From Gammaproteobacteria bacterium (GTDB taxonomy: Bacteria > Pseudomonadota > Gammaproteobacteria > Steroidobacterales > Steroidobacteraceae), in contig PLET01000104.1 of the NCBI GenBank assembly GCA_003137095.1, forward strand, positions 1-50,490: 50,490 bases of DNA, given 5' to 3'. Within the stretch, counting starts at the first letter, position 1. Each line of letters starts with the position of its first letter. This document shows positions 1 to 7,245 of this stretch, piece by piece. The position numbers were made by a program, and so were the translations under genes. The notes below the pieces were generated by a model that had not been told where the DNA came from, ran no database searches, and worked only from the letters and a program-made list of their open reading frames with translations.

Positions 1-87
1 CGAGTAATCCCTCCCTCTCCGCCTCAGAGCTGCACGCAGCGAAATCCCCCTCAACAGGATCCCCCGAAGGTATTTGGGCGTCCGTAC

Positions 88-114
88 TTGACTTAACCAA
101 GGCGTTAATTAACG
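88..114 (+). promoter_or_regulatory. Possible promoter/operator before the ArsR-type gene
   Basis: A TTGACT hexamer (88-93) resembles a -35 box. Ten bases later lies a perfect 12-bp palindrome, CGTTAATTAACG (103-114), which ends 10 bases before the start codon of the ArsR-type regulator. Winged-helix ArsR proteins commonly bind such palindromes in their own promoters, so autoregulation is a reasonable inference. No convincing -10 box is visible, and no Shine-Dalgarno sequence precedes the ATG. Confidence 0.35.
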
Positions 115-124
115 ATGCGTGTAA

Positions 125-418
125 ATGAACGCCATAGACGACATCTTCGCCGCCCTGGGCGATCCGACGCGCCGGGCAATCCTGATCCGCCTGGCCCGGG
201 GCGCTGCCACCGTCGGGGAGCTCGCGGAGCCCTTTGCGATGTCGCTGCCCGCCATTTCGCGGCACCTCAAGGTGTTGGAGAGGGCGTCGCTCATTTCCAA
301 TGAACGGGTGGGCAAGTATCGTCACTGCCGGCTCAATCGCGAGGCGCTCGCCGGCGCCGCCGAGTGGCTCGAGTTCCACCGCGGCGTGCCTGTCAGCGAG
401 AGGAGATTCAATCCGTGA
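125..418 (+). CDS. ArsR-family winged-helix transcriptional regulator
   Basis: A 97-residue protein that is almost entirely one winged helix-turn-helix domain. It shows the family signature ALGDPTRRAILIRLARG near the N-terminus, the recognition-helix region MSLPAISRHLKVLERA (about residues 39-54) and the wing NERVGKYRHCRLN. It lacks the Cys-x-Cys metal site of ArsR/SmtB metal sensors, so it more likely belongs to the metal-independent branch often coupled to a downstream enzyme. Its stop codon overlaps the GTG start of the SGNH hydrolase by 4 bases (GTGA), which implies translational coupling. A palindrome just upstream could be its operator. The ligand is unknown. Confidence 0.9.
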   Translation: MNAIDDIFAALGDPTRRAILIRLARGAATVGELAEPFAMSLPAISRHLKVLERASLISNERVGKYRHCRLNREALAGAAEWLEFHRGVPVSERRFNP

Positions 419-1665
419 AGGCGATTACCGGTTTGCTCTTGATGTTCGCCGCTGCGGCGTTCGCGGGCCCCAGCCAGGAATATTGGGTTGCGAGCTGGAC
501 CAATGCCCAGCCGCTCATTCAACAGCCGCTGCCGCCGCCACCGCCCCCGGCTCCGCCCGGAACACCGCGCCAGGGACCGGACCCGGTGACGTTGTCGTAC
601 AATGCGCACGGCTTCCACGATCAAACCGTTCGAATGATCGTGCACACCAGCATCGGCGGACGCCGGCTGCGAATCCGGCTGTCGAATCCTTTCGGCGCAG
701 CGCCAGTGATGGTGGGCAGCGCCCATGTGGCCATTCACGTGGCCGGCTCGCGAATCGATCCGGCCACCGATCGCACCGTTCATTTCGACGGAAAGGCCGG
801 ATCCCTCATCGGTCCGGGCATGGTGATCCTGAGCGACCCCGTCGATTTCGCCGTTCCCGTTCAGGGCGACGTCGCCGTGAGTCTGTATCTACCGGGCGAG
901 AGCGGGCCGCCGTCCGCACACAACGGGCTGCATACCACGTATATCAACTCGGCTGGAGATGACAGCGCCGCCGCCGAGATTGCCGGTGCGCAAACTACGC
1001 CGATGTATTACTGGCTGGTGGGACTCGACGTGCCGGCTCACCCGGCAACCGAGCTGATCGTCGCCTTGGGCGATTCCATTACCGAAGGCTGGCGATCCAG
1101 CTATGACGCCAACAGCTCGTGGCCCGCGGTGCTGAGCGCCCGGCTGTCAGCGCACAAGAACACCGCCCGATTCGCGGTAGCCAATATGGGCATCGGCGGC
1201 AACCGGCTCCTGCATGACGGCAACGGCGCCAGCGCGCTGGCGCGGTTCGACCGCGACGTGCTGGGTCAGCCCGGCGTAAGATGGATGAGCCTGCTCGAGG
1301 GCATCAATGACATCGGGCGCGGCGACACCGAGCCGGTCACCGCCCAGCAATTGATCGACGCTGACAGGCAGCTCATCGACCGTGCTCACGAGCATGGCAT
1401 CAAGGTGCTTGGCTGCACGCTGCCTCCCTACGAGGGTGCTCGCTATTACCGCGAGGAGGACGAATCCAAACGACAAGCGCTGAATGCCTGGATTCGCAGC
1501 GGCGGCGCCTTCGATGCGGTCGTCGATTTCGACGCCGCCACGCGCGATCCCGAGCACCCCGCACGGCTGCGACCCGACTTCGATCCCGGGGACCACCTGC
1601 ACCTGAATGATGCCGGATACCGCGCCATGGCCGAGTCCGTCGAATTGTCCCTGTTCGTTAAATAG
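415..1665 (+). CDS. Exported SGNH/GDSL-family hydrolase
   Basis: The GTG start overlaps the upstream stop codon and gives a 416-residue protein beginning with a short hydrophobic signal peptide (KAITGLLLMFAAAAFA), so it is probably periplasmic or secreted. A proline-rich linker and a roughly 150-residue beta-rich region come before the catalytic domain. That domain has block I GDSITEG (nucleophile Ser221), the block II glycine in NMGIGGN, the block III Asn in EGINDIG and the block V Asp393/His396 pair in DHLHLND. Members of this family deacylate carbohydrates or lipids; the two-domain form with this C-terminus is common among carbohydrate esterases. The substrate cannot be read from the sequence. 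An in-frame start further upstream was rejected because it would lie inside the ArsR gene. Confidence 0.9.
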   Translation: MKAITGLLLMFAAAAFAGPSQEYWVASWTNAQPLIQQPLPPPPPPAPPGTPRQGPDPVTLSYNAHGFHDQTVRMIVHTSIGGRRLRIRLSNPFGAAPVMVGSAHVAIHVAGSRIDPATDRTVHFDGKAGSLIGPGMVILSDPVDFAVPVQGDVAVSLYLPGESGPPSAHNGLHTTYINSAGDDSAAAEIAGAQTTPMYYWLVGLDVPAHPATELIVALGDSITEGWRSSYDANSSWPAVLSARLSAHKNTARFAVANMGIGGNRLLHDGNGASALARFDRDVLGQPGVRWMSLLEGINDIGRGDTEPVTAQQLIDADRQLIDRAHEHGIKVLGCTLPPYEGARYYREEDESKRQALNAWIRSGGAFDAVVDFDAATRDPEHPARLRPDFDPGDHLHLNDAGYRAMAESVELSLFVK

Positions 1666-1733
1666 GGGGGCGCTAAGGAGTGGGCCGGCTGGAGCGGGAG
1701 CGTCGATATGGTACTATGCGCGCCCTTCCGCAT

Positions 1734-1810
1734 GCGCCCGTAGCTCAGTTGGATAGAGCGCCTGGCTACGAACCAGGAGGCCGGGAGTTCGAATCTCTCC
1801 GGGCGCACCA
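1734..1810 (+). tRNA. tRNA-Arg (anticodon ACG)
   Basis: A full 77-base cloverleaf can be folded by eye. The acceptor stem is GCGCCCG/CGGGCGC and the anticodon stem is CCTGG/CCAGG, with loop CTACGAA placing ACG at 1768-1770. The T arm is CCGGG-AGTTCGAATCT-type, and the discriminator A is followed by an encoded CCA. The ACG anticodon is normally edited to ICG and reads CGU/CGC/CGA. A TACTAT -10 hexamer (1712-1717) followed by a G/C-rich discriminator fits a stable-RNA promoter. The rest of 1666-2013 holds no gene, only an inverted copy of part of the T arm at 1863-1876. Confidence 0.97.
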
Positions 1811-1862
1811 TCGTTTTCCATGCCGTGGAATCGCGCATCGGTTCTTGCTGATCGACGTACCA

Positions 1863-1876
1863 ATTCGAACTCCCGG
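1863..1876 (-). repeat. 14-nt inverted copy of the tRNA-Arg T-arm
   Basis: The 14 bases ATTCGAACTCCCGG are the exact reverse complement of 1781-1794 inside the tRNA-Arg T arm. They sit about 53 bases beyond the tRNA 3' end. The match does not extend further on either side. A nested CGAAC/GTTCG stem (1866-1881) surrounds the core. It may be a remnant of a tRNA-targeted rearrangement or may base-pair with the tRNA precursor. Confidence 0.6.
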
Positions 1877-2013
1877 GTTCGCTTCCGTACAGAGCAGCGG
1901 GTGAACATTCCCTACGATCGAGGCCAATGCGAGCGCTTTCGTGTTTATACCAAGGTGCATCGCGCTGGTGGCTCGCAAACGCTTGCGTTTGGATAGTGTG
2001 ACGGAGAAAGCCG

Positions 2014-2691
2014 ATGTCTAGTGTTTGTCCGACGCGTCTCCCTAGGCACCAAGAGCAGCCGATGCACACTAAAGCGTTGCGTGCACCCCGGCGACCAACC
2101 CGGATTCGCGTCGTCGCGACGGCACTGTTGCTAATGCTCGCGGCCTGTACCCAATTGGGCAATGCCAGAAATCCCGATGCCGGAAATCCCGTTCCAATCC
2201 AGGGCGCGCCACGCGCGCAGCTGTCCATCGGCTATAGCACGCTTTATCAAGAGGCCGGTGGGATTCCTAAACTAAAGTGGATCTTGATGTTCAAGGACAA
2301 ACCTGAAGAGACGGGGCGGGTCATCAATGATCTGGTCAGCTACTACCAGCAACTGGCCGACACCCTGCAGAGGCTATCCAAGCAATATCCCGCCGTGCGC
2401 ATCGACGCGGTAACAATGTCCGGGATCGAGGGCGACGAGCGTAAAGCAATTGGCGAGGATCTGGCCAAAGACTTCGCCCCGCTCGTCGGCAAGACCGGTG
2501 TCAAATTCGAGCGGGAAACGCTGCTGATGTTTTACAACACGCTCAACGAGCAACGTCATCTGACCGGGGTGATGATCGGGCTCGAAACTGACCCAGGCCT
2601 CAGGAAGTTCTTGGAGACGACGAAAGCAGAAATGGAGGAACGCTATACGAAAGTCGGGGCGCTATTGGACCGCCGGTATTTCACCCAGTAG
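2014..2691 (+). CDS. Putative lipoprotein of unknown function
   Basis: A 225-residue protein I do not recognise. A basic N-terminus (APRRPTRIRVV) leads into a hydrophobic stretch ending in the lipobox LMLAAC, with the lipidated Cys at residue 45 from this start. The upstream GGAGAAAG Shine-Dalgarno supports this start, although an ATG at 2062 would give a more typical 28-residue signal. The mature part looks soluble and mostly helical, with charged heptad-like stretches such as LVSYYQQLADTLQRLSKQ and TTKAEMEERYTKVGALL and no obvious catalytic motif. It appears to be a single-gene unit in a membrane-anchored, probably periplasmic location. Confidence 0.75.
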   Translation: MSSVCPTRLPRHQEQPMHTKALRAPRRPTRIRVVATALLLMLAACTQLGNARNPDAGNPVPIQGAPRAQLSIGYSTLYQEAGGIPKLKWILMFKDKPEETGRVINDLVSYYQQLADTLQRLSKQYPAVRIDAVTMSGIEGDERKAIGEDLAKDFAPLVGKTGVKFERETLLMFYNTLNEQRHLTGVMIGLETDPGLRKFLETTKAEMEERYTKVGALLDRRYFTQ

Positions 2692-2898
2692 ATGGCGCCC
2701 TCAGACATGAAGTCCGAATGGATACCTGAGACCGACTTCCATCAGTTCTTGCCTGTTGGATGGCCGTTGCAGGCGAGTGACCGCCGCATGTAGCAGCTTA
2801 AATTATTGTCCACGGACCCTGATCGTCGGAATATTAGAATGTGGATTCTGGTCTGTGGTATTAGAGAAGCGTCGATGTACAAGGTTACAGGCAGCGCA

Positions 2899-2941
2899 GC
2901 ACAGACTGTGCATTGACATAAGACAATGGGCGTGCCGCCCA
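2899..2941 (+). promoter_or_regulatory. Inverted repeats ahead of the FAD monooxygenase gene
   Basis: A perfect 6-1-6 inverted repeat, GCACAG-A-CTGTGC (2899-2911), is followed by TTGACA (2913-2918), a consensus -35 hexamer. A 5-5-5 hairpin, TGGGC-GTGCC-GCCCA (2927-2941), then abuts the purine-rich ribosome-binding region of the next gene. No -10 box is visible at proper spacing, so the promoter call is weak; the repeat could be an operator. The rest of the 265-base gap shows nothing identifiable. Confidence 0.25.
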
Positions 2942-2956
2942 CGGGAAGAAAAACCA

Positions 2957-4078
2957 GTGACGAATCGAAGTCTGCTGATCGTAGGCGGAGGCTTTGCCGG
3001 CATGTCGCTGGCGATTCGCATGCGAGAACGCGGCTGGACCGTGGATCTTGTCGAGATCGATCCGCAGTGGCGGGTCTATGGCGCAGGTATCAGCATCACG
3101 GCGCCGACGTACCGGGCGTGTAAGCGGCTCGGCGTGGTCGAGGAATTGCTGGCATCCGGGTTCGGTAGCCACAAGGGCGTGCGAATTTGCGCGCCGAACG
3201 GGCACGTGGTGGCGGAAATTCCAGCGCAGCCGATCGAACCGGGGATGCCCACCGGCGGCGGCATCATGCGCCCCGTGCTGCACGATATTCTCTCGCGCCG
3301 GACGCGCGCCTCGGGCGCGACCGTGCGGTTGGGAGTCACGCTCGAGACCTATACGGAAACCGCGGATGGGGTACGCGTCACGACCACCGATGGCCAGACG
3401 CGCGATTACACCCTGCTGGTGGCGGCGGATGGCGCCTTCTCGGCGGTGCGCAGTCTCGTGTTCCCCACGGCGGCGCAACCCATCTACACGGGGCAATATT
3501 GCTGGCGACTGGTCGCCGACCGGCCTGCTGACATCGATGGCGTGCACTTTTACATGGCTGGATCCGTGACGGCTGGCGTAATGCCCACCTCTGCCACACA
3601 GATGTACATGTTCCTGCTGATCCACGAGCCGCACAAAATCCGGATCGATGAGGCCACGCAGTGGCAGCGCCTCAAACAGCTGATGGCGCCGTTCTCGGGG
3701 CTGCTGGGCACGCTGCGCGACGGCTTGTCAGACCGATCCGTCATCATCGTTCGCCCACTAGAGGCGATTCTGCTGCCACGTCCCTGGCATCGCGGCCGTG
3801 TTCTGCTGATCGGTGACGCAGTGCACGCTACCACACCGCATCTGGCTTCGGGCGCCGGTATCGCGATCGAGGATGCGCTGGTGTTGAGTCAGGAGCTGGA
3901 ACGCGAACCGGATGTGGAGCGGGCCTTGGTGCGCTTTGAAGAGCGCCGCTGGGAGCGCTGCCGACTGGTGGTGGAGAATTCCGTGCGCATCGGCCAGATG
4001 GAGCAGACACATGCAGATCCGGCGGCGCTGAAGACGCTGATGGCGGTATCGGAAGCCGCCCTGCGCGAAGATATTTGA
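2957..4078 (+). CDS. FAD-dependent aromatic-ring monooxygenase (group A)
   Basis: A 373-residue flavoprotein of the salicylate/p-hydroxybenzoate hydroxylase type. It has the N-terminal dinucleotide fold with GGGFAG (residues 10-15), the DG motif in AADGAFSAVRS (Asp158), and the GD motif GDAVHATTPHLASGAGIA (Asp287) that closes over FAD and NADPH. Such enzymes insert one oxygen atom ortho or para to a phenolic or heteroaromatic hydroxyl, using NAD(P)H and O2. The GTG start was chosen because it directly follows a GGGAAGAA ribosome-binding site and starts right before the FAD fold. A cupin and an extradiol-type VOC enzyme follow on the same strand, which suggests hydroxylation followed by ring cleavage. 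The exact substrate is not inferable. Confidence 0.88.
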   Translation: MTNRSLLIVGGGFAGMSLAIRMRERGWTVDLVEIDPQWRVYGAGISITAPTYRACKRLGVVEELLASGFGSHKGVRICAPNGHVVAEIPAQPIEPGMPTGGGIMRPVLHDILSRRTRASGATVRLGVTLETYTETADGVRVTTTDGQTRDYTLLVAADGAFSAVRSLVFPTAAQPIYTGQYCWRLVADRPADIDGVHFYMAGSVTAGVMPTSATQMYMFLLIHEPHKIRIDEATQWQRLKQLMAPFSGLLGTLRDGLSDRSVIIVRPLEAILLPRPWHRGRVLLIGDAVHATTPHLASGAGIAIEDALVLSQELEREPDVERALVRFEERRWERCRLVVENSVRIGQMEQTHADPAALKTLMAVSEAALREDI

Positions 4079-4157
4079 ACACCGTTGATGGCCGATCTGA
4101 CTCGGAGTGTCAGTCCGCCCCTAGCCTAATATGCTTTTGAACCTTCAGGAAAAACAG

Positions 4158-4715
4158 ATGACCAAACCCTTTCGCCGTGTCGTTACCGGACACGATGACG
4201 CCGGCCGCGCGATCATCCAATCCGACGCACCCCCTGAGCGCGTGAAGGTACTGTCGGACAATGGCCCGACTTTCTATGAAGTTTGGAATACCCGAGATAC
4301 GCCCGCGCCAATCGACCGTCGCAGTGGAGAGCCGCCGGAGGCACAGCTGACCCTGGCACCGCCTCCACGCGGCACGCGGATCAGGGTGCTGGATATACCG
4401 CCCGAGACCCCGGAGATGTTGCAGATGGATGCGAAGACCGCCCGCAAGCACTTTGCCGAGATCGGCGCTGCCGGCGCCTCCACCCACTCCGACATCCAGT
4501 CGCGCCACCCCCACATGCACCGTACCCAGACCATCGATTACGGGATTGTGCTCGAGGGCGAGATCACGCTACTCGTGGATGAGGGGGAGACTGTGGTGCG
4601 CACGGGCGACATTGTCATCCAGCGCGGTACCAACCACGGCTGGGCAAATCGCTCGGGCAAGATTTGCCGCATCGCGTTCATCCTGATTGATGGCAAGTTT
4701 ACGGACGGTTTATGA
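4158..4715 (+). CDS. Cupin-domain protein
   Basis: A single-domain cupin of 185 residues. The C-terminal half carries a cupin barrel with a His-rich metal motif (RHPHMHRTQ, His117/119/121), then GIVLEGEITLLVD and the second-motif histidine in RGTNHGWANRSG. The N-terminal half is less conserved. Cupins of this size in catabolic clusters act as small dioxygenases, isomerases or decarboxylases, or as small-molecule binding proteins; which applies here is unclear. The ATG was chosen for its AGGAAAAACAG Shine-Dalgarno; an in-frame ATG 27 bases upstream is possible. It lies 79 bases after the monooxygenase and 18 before the VOC gene, probably in one operon. Confidence 0.82.
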   Translation: MTKPFRRVVTGHDDAGRAIIQSDAPPERVKVLSDNGPTFYEVWNTRDTPAPIDRRSGEPPEAQLTLAPPPRGTRIRVLDIPPETPEMLQMDAKTARKHFAEIGAAGASTHSDIQSRHPHMHRTQTIDYGIVLEGEITLLVDEGETVVRTGDIVIQRGTNHGWANRSGKICRIAFILIDGKFTDGL

Positions 4716-4733
4716 GCCGCGGGGAGAGTCAAA

Positions 4734-5669
4734 GTGAAGATCCTTGGACCTGATTTCCTGGTGTTTGGCATCGATGATGTCGACGCTGGACACCGATGTG
4801 CGGTGGACTACGGCCTGAAAGTGGTCGAGAAGGGCGCTCACGGCGGTACCTATGAAGCTCTCGATGGCACCGGCATCGTGATTCGCCGTTCATCGGACCC
4901 CGGCTTGCTGCCGGCAACCGCGGCCAAGCCGGGTTTGCGCGAAACCCGCTACGGCGTCGCCGATAAAGCGACGCTGCAGGCGATTGGCGCCGAGCTCTCG
5001 AAGGACCGTGACGTTAAGGAGTTGGCCAACGGTCTGTTGCAGTCCACCGATGCCGACGGCTACCACATTGCCTTCGAAGTGACCGGCCGCCGTCCGATCG
5101 ACGGCCCTTGGTACGGCATCAATGTCCCGGGTCAACCGCCGGGCCGCGGCATGAACGTTACAGCCACCACCATCGACGAACCGGATATCCGCCCGTACAC
5201 GTTGTCCCATGTGGTGATGTTCACCCGGGACAAGGTGAAGTCGGAGAATTTCTACGCCGCACGGCTCGGCTTCCGGACCGTGGATAGCTTCTCCAATCTT
5301 GGGCCCTTCATGCGTCCGCAGGGCACGCACGATCATCACACGCTATTTTTGATCCAGGCGCCCCCCCGGGGCATGGAACACTTTACCTTCCACTTTGCCG
5401 GTGCCAACGAGGTGCTCAAGGCTGGCTGGGAGTTCAGCCGGAAAGGCTACAAGTCATTCTGGGGGCCGGGGCGGCACATCCTCGGGTCCAATTACTTCTG
5501 GTATTTCAACAGTCCGTTCGGCGGCAACATCGAGTTCGACGCGGACATGGATATTCACGATGACAGCTGGAGGCCGCGTTCCGTGCCTATGTCAGTGGAT
5601 GCTTCCCAGAGTTTTCTTCTTCAATACGCGGACAAGTGGGCGCCCACCGGCGGACCGCCCAAGCATTAA
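4734..5669 (+). CDS. Two-domain VOC enzyme, type I extradiol dioxygenase-like
   Basis: A 311-residue protein with two vicinal-oxygen-chelate modules. The C-terminal module keeps the complete 2-His-1-Glu iron triad of catechol 2,3-dioxygenases: His159 (SHVVMF), His216 (MEHFTFHF) and Glu267 (GNIEFDAD). The N-terminal module (PDFLVFGIDDVDAGHRCAV) lacks these ligands, as is usual for type I extradiol enzymes. It probably opens an aromatic diol ring beside the new hydroxyl, the step after the upstream FAD monooxygenase. The GTG start follows a GGGGAGAG ribosome-binding site. A role as another VOC enzyme, such as an isomerase or lyase, cannot be excluded. Confidence 0.83.
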   Translation: MKILGPDFLVFGIDDVDAGHRCAVDYGLKVVEKGAHGGTYEALDGTGIVIRRSSDPGLLPATAAKPGLRETRYGVADKATLQAIGAELSKDRDVKELANGLLQSTDADGYHIAFEVTGRRPIDGPWYGINVPGQPPGRGMNVTATTIDEPDIRPYTLSHVVMFTRDKVKSENFYAARLGFRTVDSFSNLGPFMRPQGTHDHHTLFLIQAPPRGMEHFTFHFAGANEVLKAGWEFSRKGYKSFWGPGRHILGSNYFWYFNSPFGGNIEFDADMDIHDDSWRPRSVPMSVDASQSFLLQYADKWAPTGGPPKH

Positions 5670-5729
5670 TTCCTTACCCCCGTGATATCCCACGAGTGGG
5701 GTCACCGCCTCGGTTCCGGCCCCTCGATC

Positions 5730-6170
5730 CTACTCCTCGAACAGGGCGGTGTAACGCCGCTGCATTTCCTCCGGAGTCACGGTCTCAATGTGACCACCGA
5801 GCAGCCACTCATGGCCGAAGGGATCGCGCACAGTGGCGGAACGTTCGCCGTAGAATTGATTCTGCAGCGGGCGGACGACCGCGGCGCCGGCACGGACCAC
5901 CTGCTCGAAGGCTTGATCGACGTCACCGACGTGCAGATGAATTGAAAACGTAGTTCCGCCGAGGGACCGAGGTCCCTGAATGCCGTGTTCCGGATATTCA
6001 TCCGCCAGCATGACCGTGGTGGGCCCGATCTTGATCTCCGCGTGACCGATGCGGCCATTCGGTTCCGTCAAGCGAAACAGCTCCTTGGCGCCAAAGGCCC
6101 GTGCATAAAAGTCGATAGCCTCGGCTGCGCTATGGACCCGCAAATACGGATAGACCTCATGAACTTCCAT
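5730..6170 (-). CDS. PhnB-like VOC (glyoxalase-fold) protein
   Basis: A 146-residue single-chain VOC protein of the PhnB/YdcF-like type, with a typical start (VYPYLRVHSAAEAIDFYARAFGA) and end (VRDPFGHEWLLGGHIETVTPEEM). The family includes bleomycin-resistance-like binding proteins and poorly characterised enzymes; no specific reaction can be assigned. A strong GAGGAGGG ribosome-binding site precedes the ATG. It lies downstream of the AraC regulator on the same strand with a 106-base gap, so the regulator may control it. It is convergent with the plus-strand aromatic cassette. Confidence 0.85.
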   Translation of the reverse strand: MEVHEVYPYLRVHSAAEAIDFYARAFGAKELFRLTEPNGRIGHAEIKIGPTTVMLADEYPEHGIQGPRSLGGTTFSIHLHVGDVDQAFEQVVRAGAAVVRPLQNQFYGERSATVRDPFGHEWLLGGHIETVTPEEMQRRYTALFEE

Positions 6171-6276
6171 CTTTGTACCCTCCTCGTGCGTTTTTCAAGT
6201 CCCAGGTTCATGATCATCCGCATTGGATTCATGAGATTCTTGAATATTTGTTACCTTGCGCGCGCAGCCCCACGAT

Positions 6277-7098
6277 CTAGTCCAGCAACCGGTGATGCAG
6301 GATACTGGCTGCACCTCTGGGGCGGTATCTGGTTGGCGAGACGCCCGAGAACTCGCGGAATTCCCGGGTCAAATGCGCCTGGTCCGAATAGCCGGCCTCC
6401 GCGGAAAGATCAGCCAGGCTCTCGACTTTGCCTTCGGCGAGTCGCCGCACGACGTTCGTGAATCGTTTCACCCGATAGTAGTGCTTGGGCGTCAGCCCGA
6501 CCGCTGCGCGAAACAGAGCGATAAAGTGTCTCGGACTGTAACCGGCCGCTCGTTGAATTTCGGCGACGCGGGAAGAGGCCCACATGTCGGCACGGAACGC
6601 GAGTGCCCGTGCGACCGCGGGATGGATCAGCAGCGGGCGCCCGAGTCGGGTACGCAACTCCGTTGCAAGCGCACGGAAGACGGCCGTTGCACCTTGCGCC
6701 GCCAACAACCGTTCGCGCAACTCGAGGCCCCGAGCACCCCATACGGCATCGATGGGTACGTGACCATCCGTGAGTTCGGCAACTGGAAAACCCAGAATGG
6801 CGCCGGCCGCGCCGGCGCGAAAAGAGATGCCCGCGGTGGCACCCGCCGGTTTTGGACCGGATTTGTAATAGCTCCATTGCGGTCCATGCACGATACCGCG
6901 AGACCAAACCTGGGAATCCCGGGATGAGGACCCCGGCAAGCAGAGTATCGGGGAATCGTGCAGCGCGAATATCATCTGGGCGCTGCCGGACGGAAGCATG
7001 TGCTCCCCGAAGGCCTCTGGTGCGTCACGCCGCGACCACCAGAAGCAGTCCACGTAGTCGTCGAGCGGCGCGCCCGGACGGTAGCGGATCAATTGCAT
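6277..7098 (-). CDS. AraC-family transcriptional regulator
   Basis: A 273-residue regulator with an N-terminal sensory beta-domain typical of AraC proteins that begin LIRYRPGAPLDDYVDCFWW, and a C-terminal double helix-turn-helix (about residues 165-262). The first helix pair lies around ASSRVAEIQRAAGYSPRHF; the conserved second pair is SLADLSAEAGYSDQAHLTREF followed by FSGVSPTRYR. It is divergent from the S9 peptidase gene across 147 bases that contain a CTTAGCG/CGCTAAG inverted repeat (7107-7113 and 7176-7182). The PhnB-like gene follows it. The inducer is unknown. Confidence 0.9.
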   Translation of the reverse strand: MQLIRYRPGAPLDDYVDCFWWSRRDAPEAFGEHMLPSGSAQMIFALHDSPILCLPGSSSRDSQVWSRGIVHGPQWSYYKSGPKPAGATAGISFRAGAAGAILGFPVAELTDGHVPIDAVWGARGLELRERLLAAQGATAVFRALATELRTRLGRPLLIHPAVARALAFRADMWASSRVAEIQRAAGYSPRHFIALFRAAVGLTPKHYYRVKRFTNVVRRLAEGKVESLADLSAEAGYSDQAHLTREFREFSGVSPTRYRPRGAASILHHRLLD

Positions 7099-7245
7099 GG
7101 CCGAAGCTTAGCGGTATTCGCGCGCTGCTGCCACGACGCCTCGACGGCAAGCGCCTGCTGGCGGCTGGGGTGCTACGCTAAGGAATATCGCAGCGCGGTG
7201 GCCGTAATGGCGGGCGGCATCGCGCGTCAGCAAGGGAGATGGATT

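Noticed and set aside
364-414. An upstream in-frame start for the SGNH hydrolase
   Set aside because: It would lie inside the ArsR gene and would hide the signal peptide that begins at the GTG at 415.
1714-1908. A short minus-strand frame across the tRNA containing IRTPGLLVRSQALYPTELRA
   Set aside because: This is the well-known spurious translation of the antisense of a tRNA gene, not a protein.
2913-2918. A consensus TTGACA as a promoter for the FAD monooxygenase
   Set aside because: No -10 hexamer is present at 15-19 bases; the region is listed only as a possible regulatory site.
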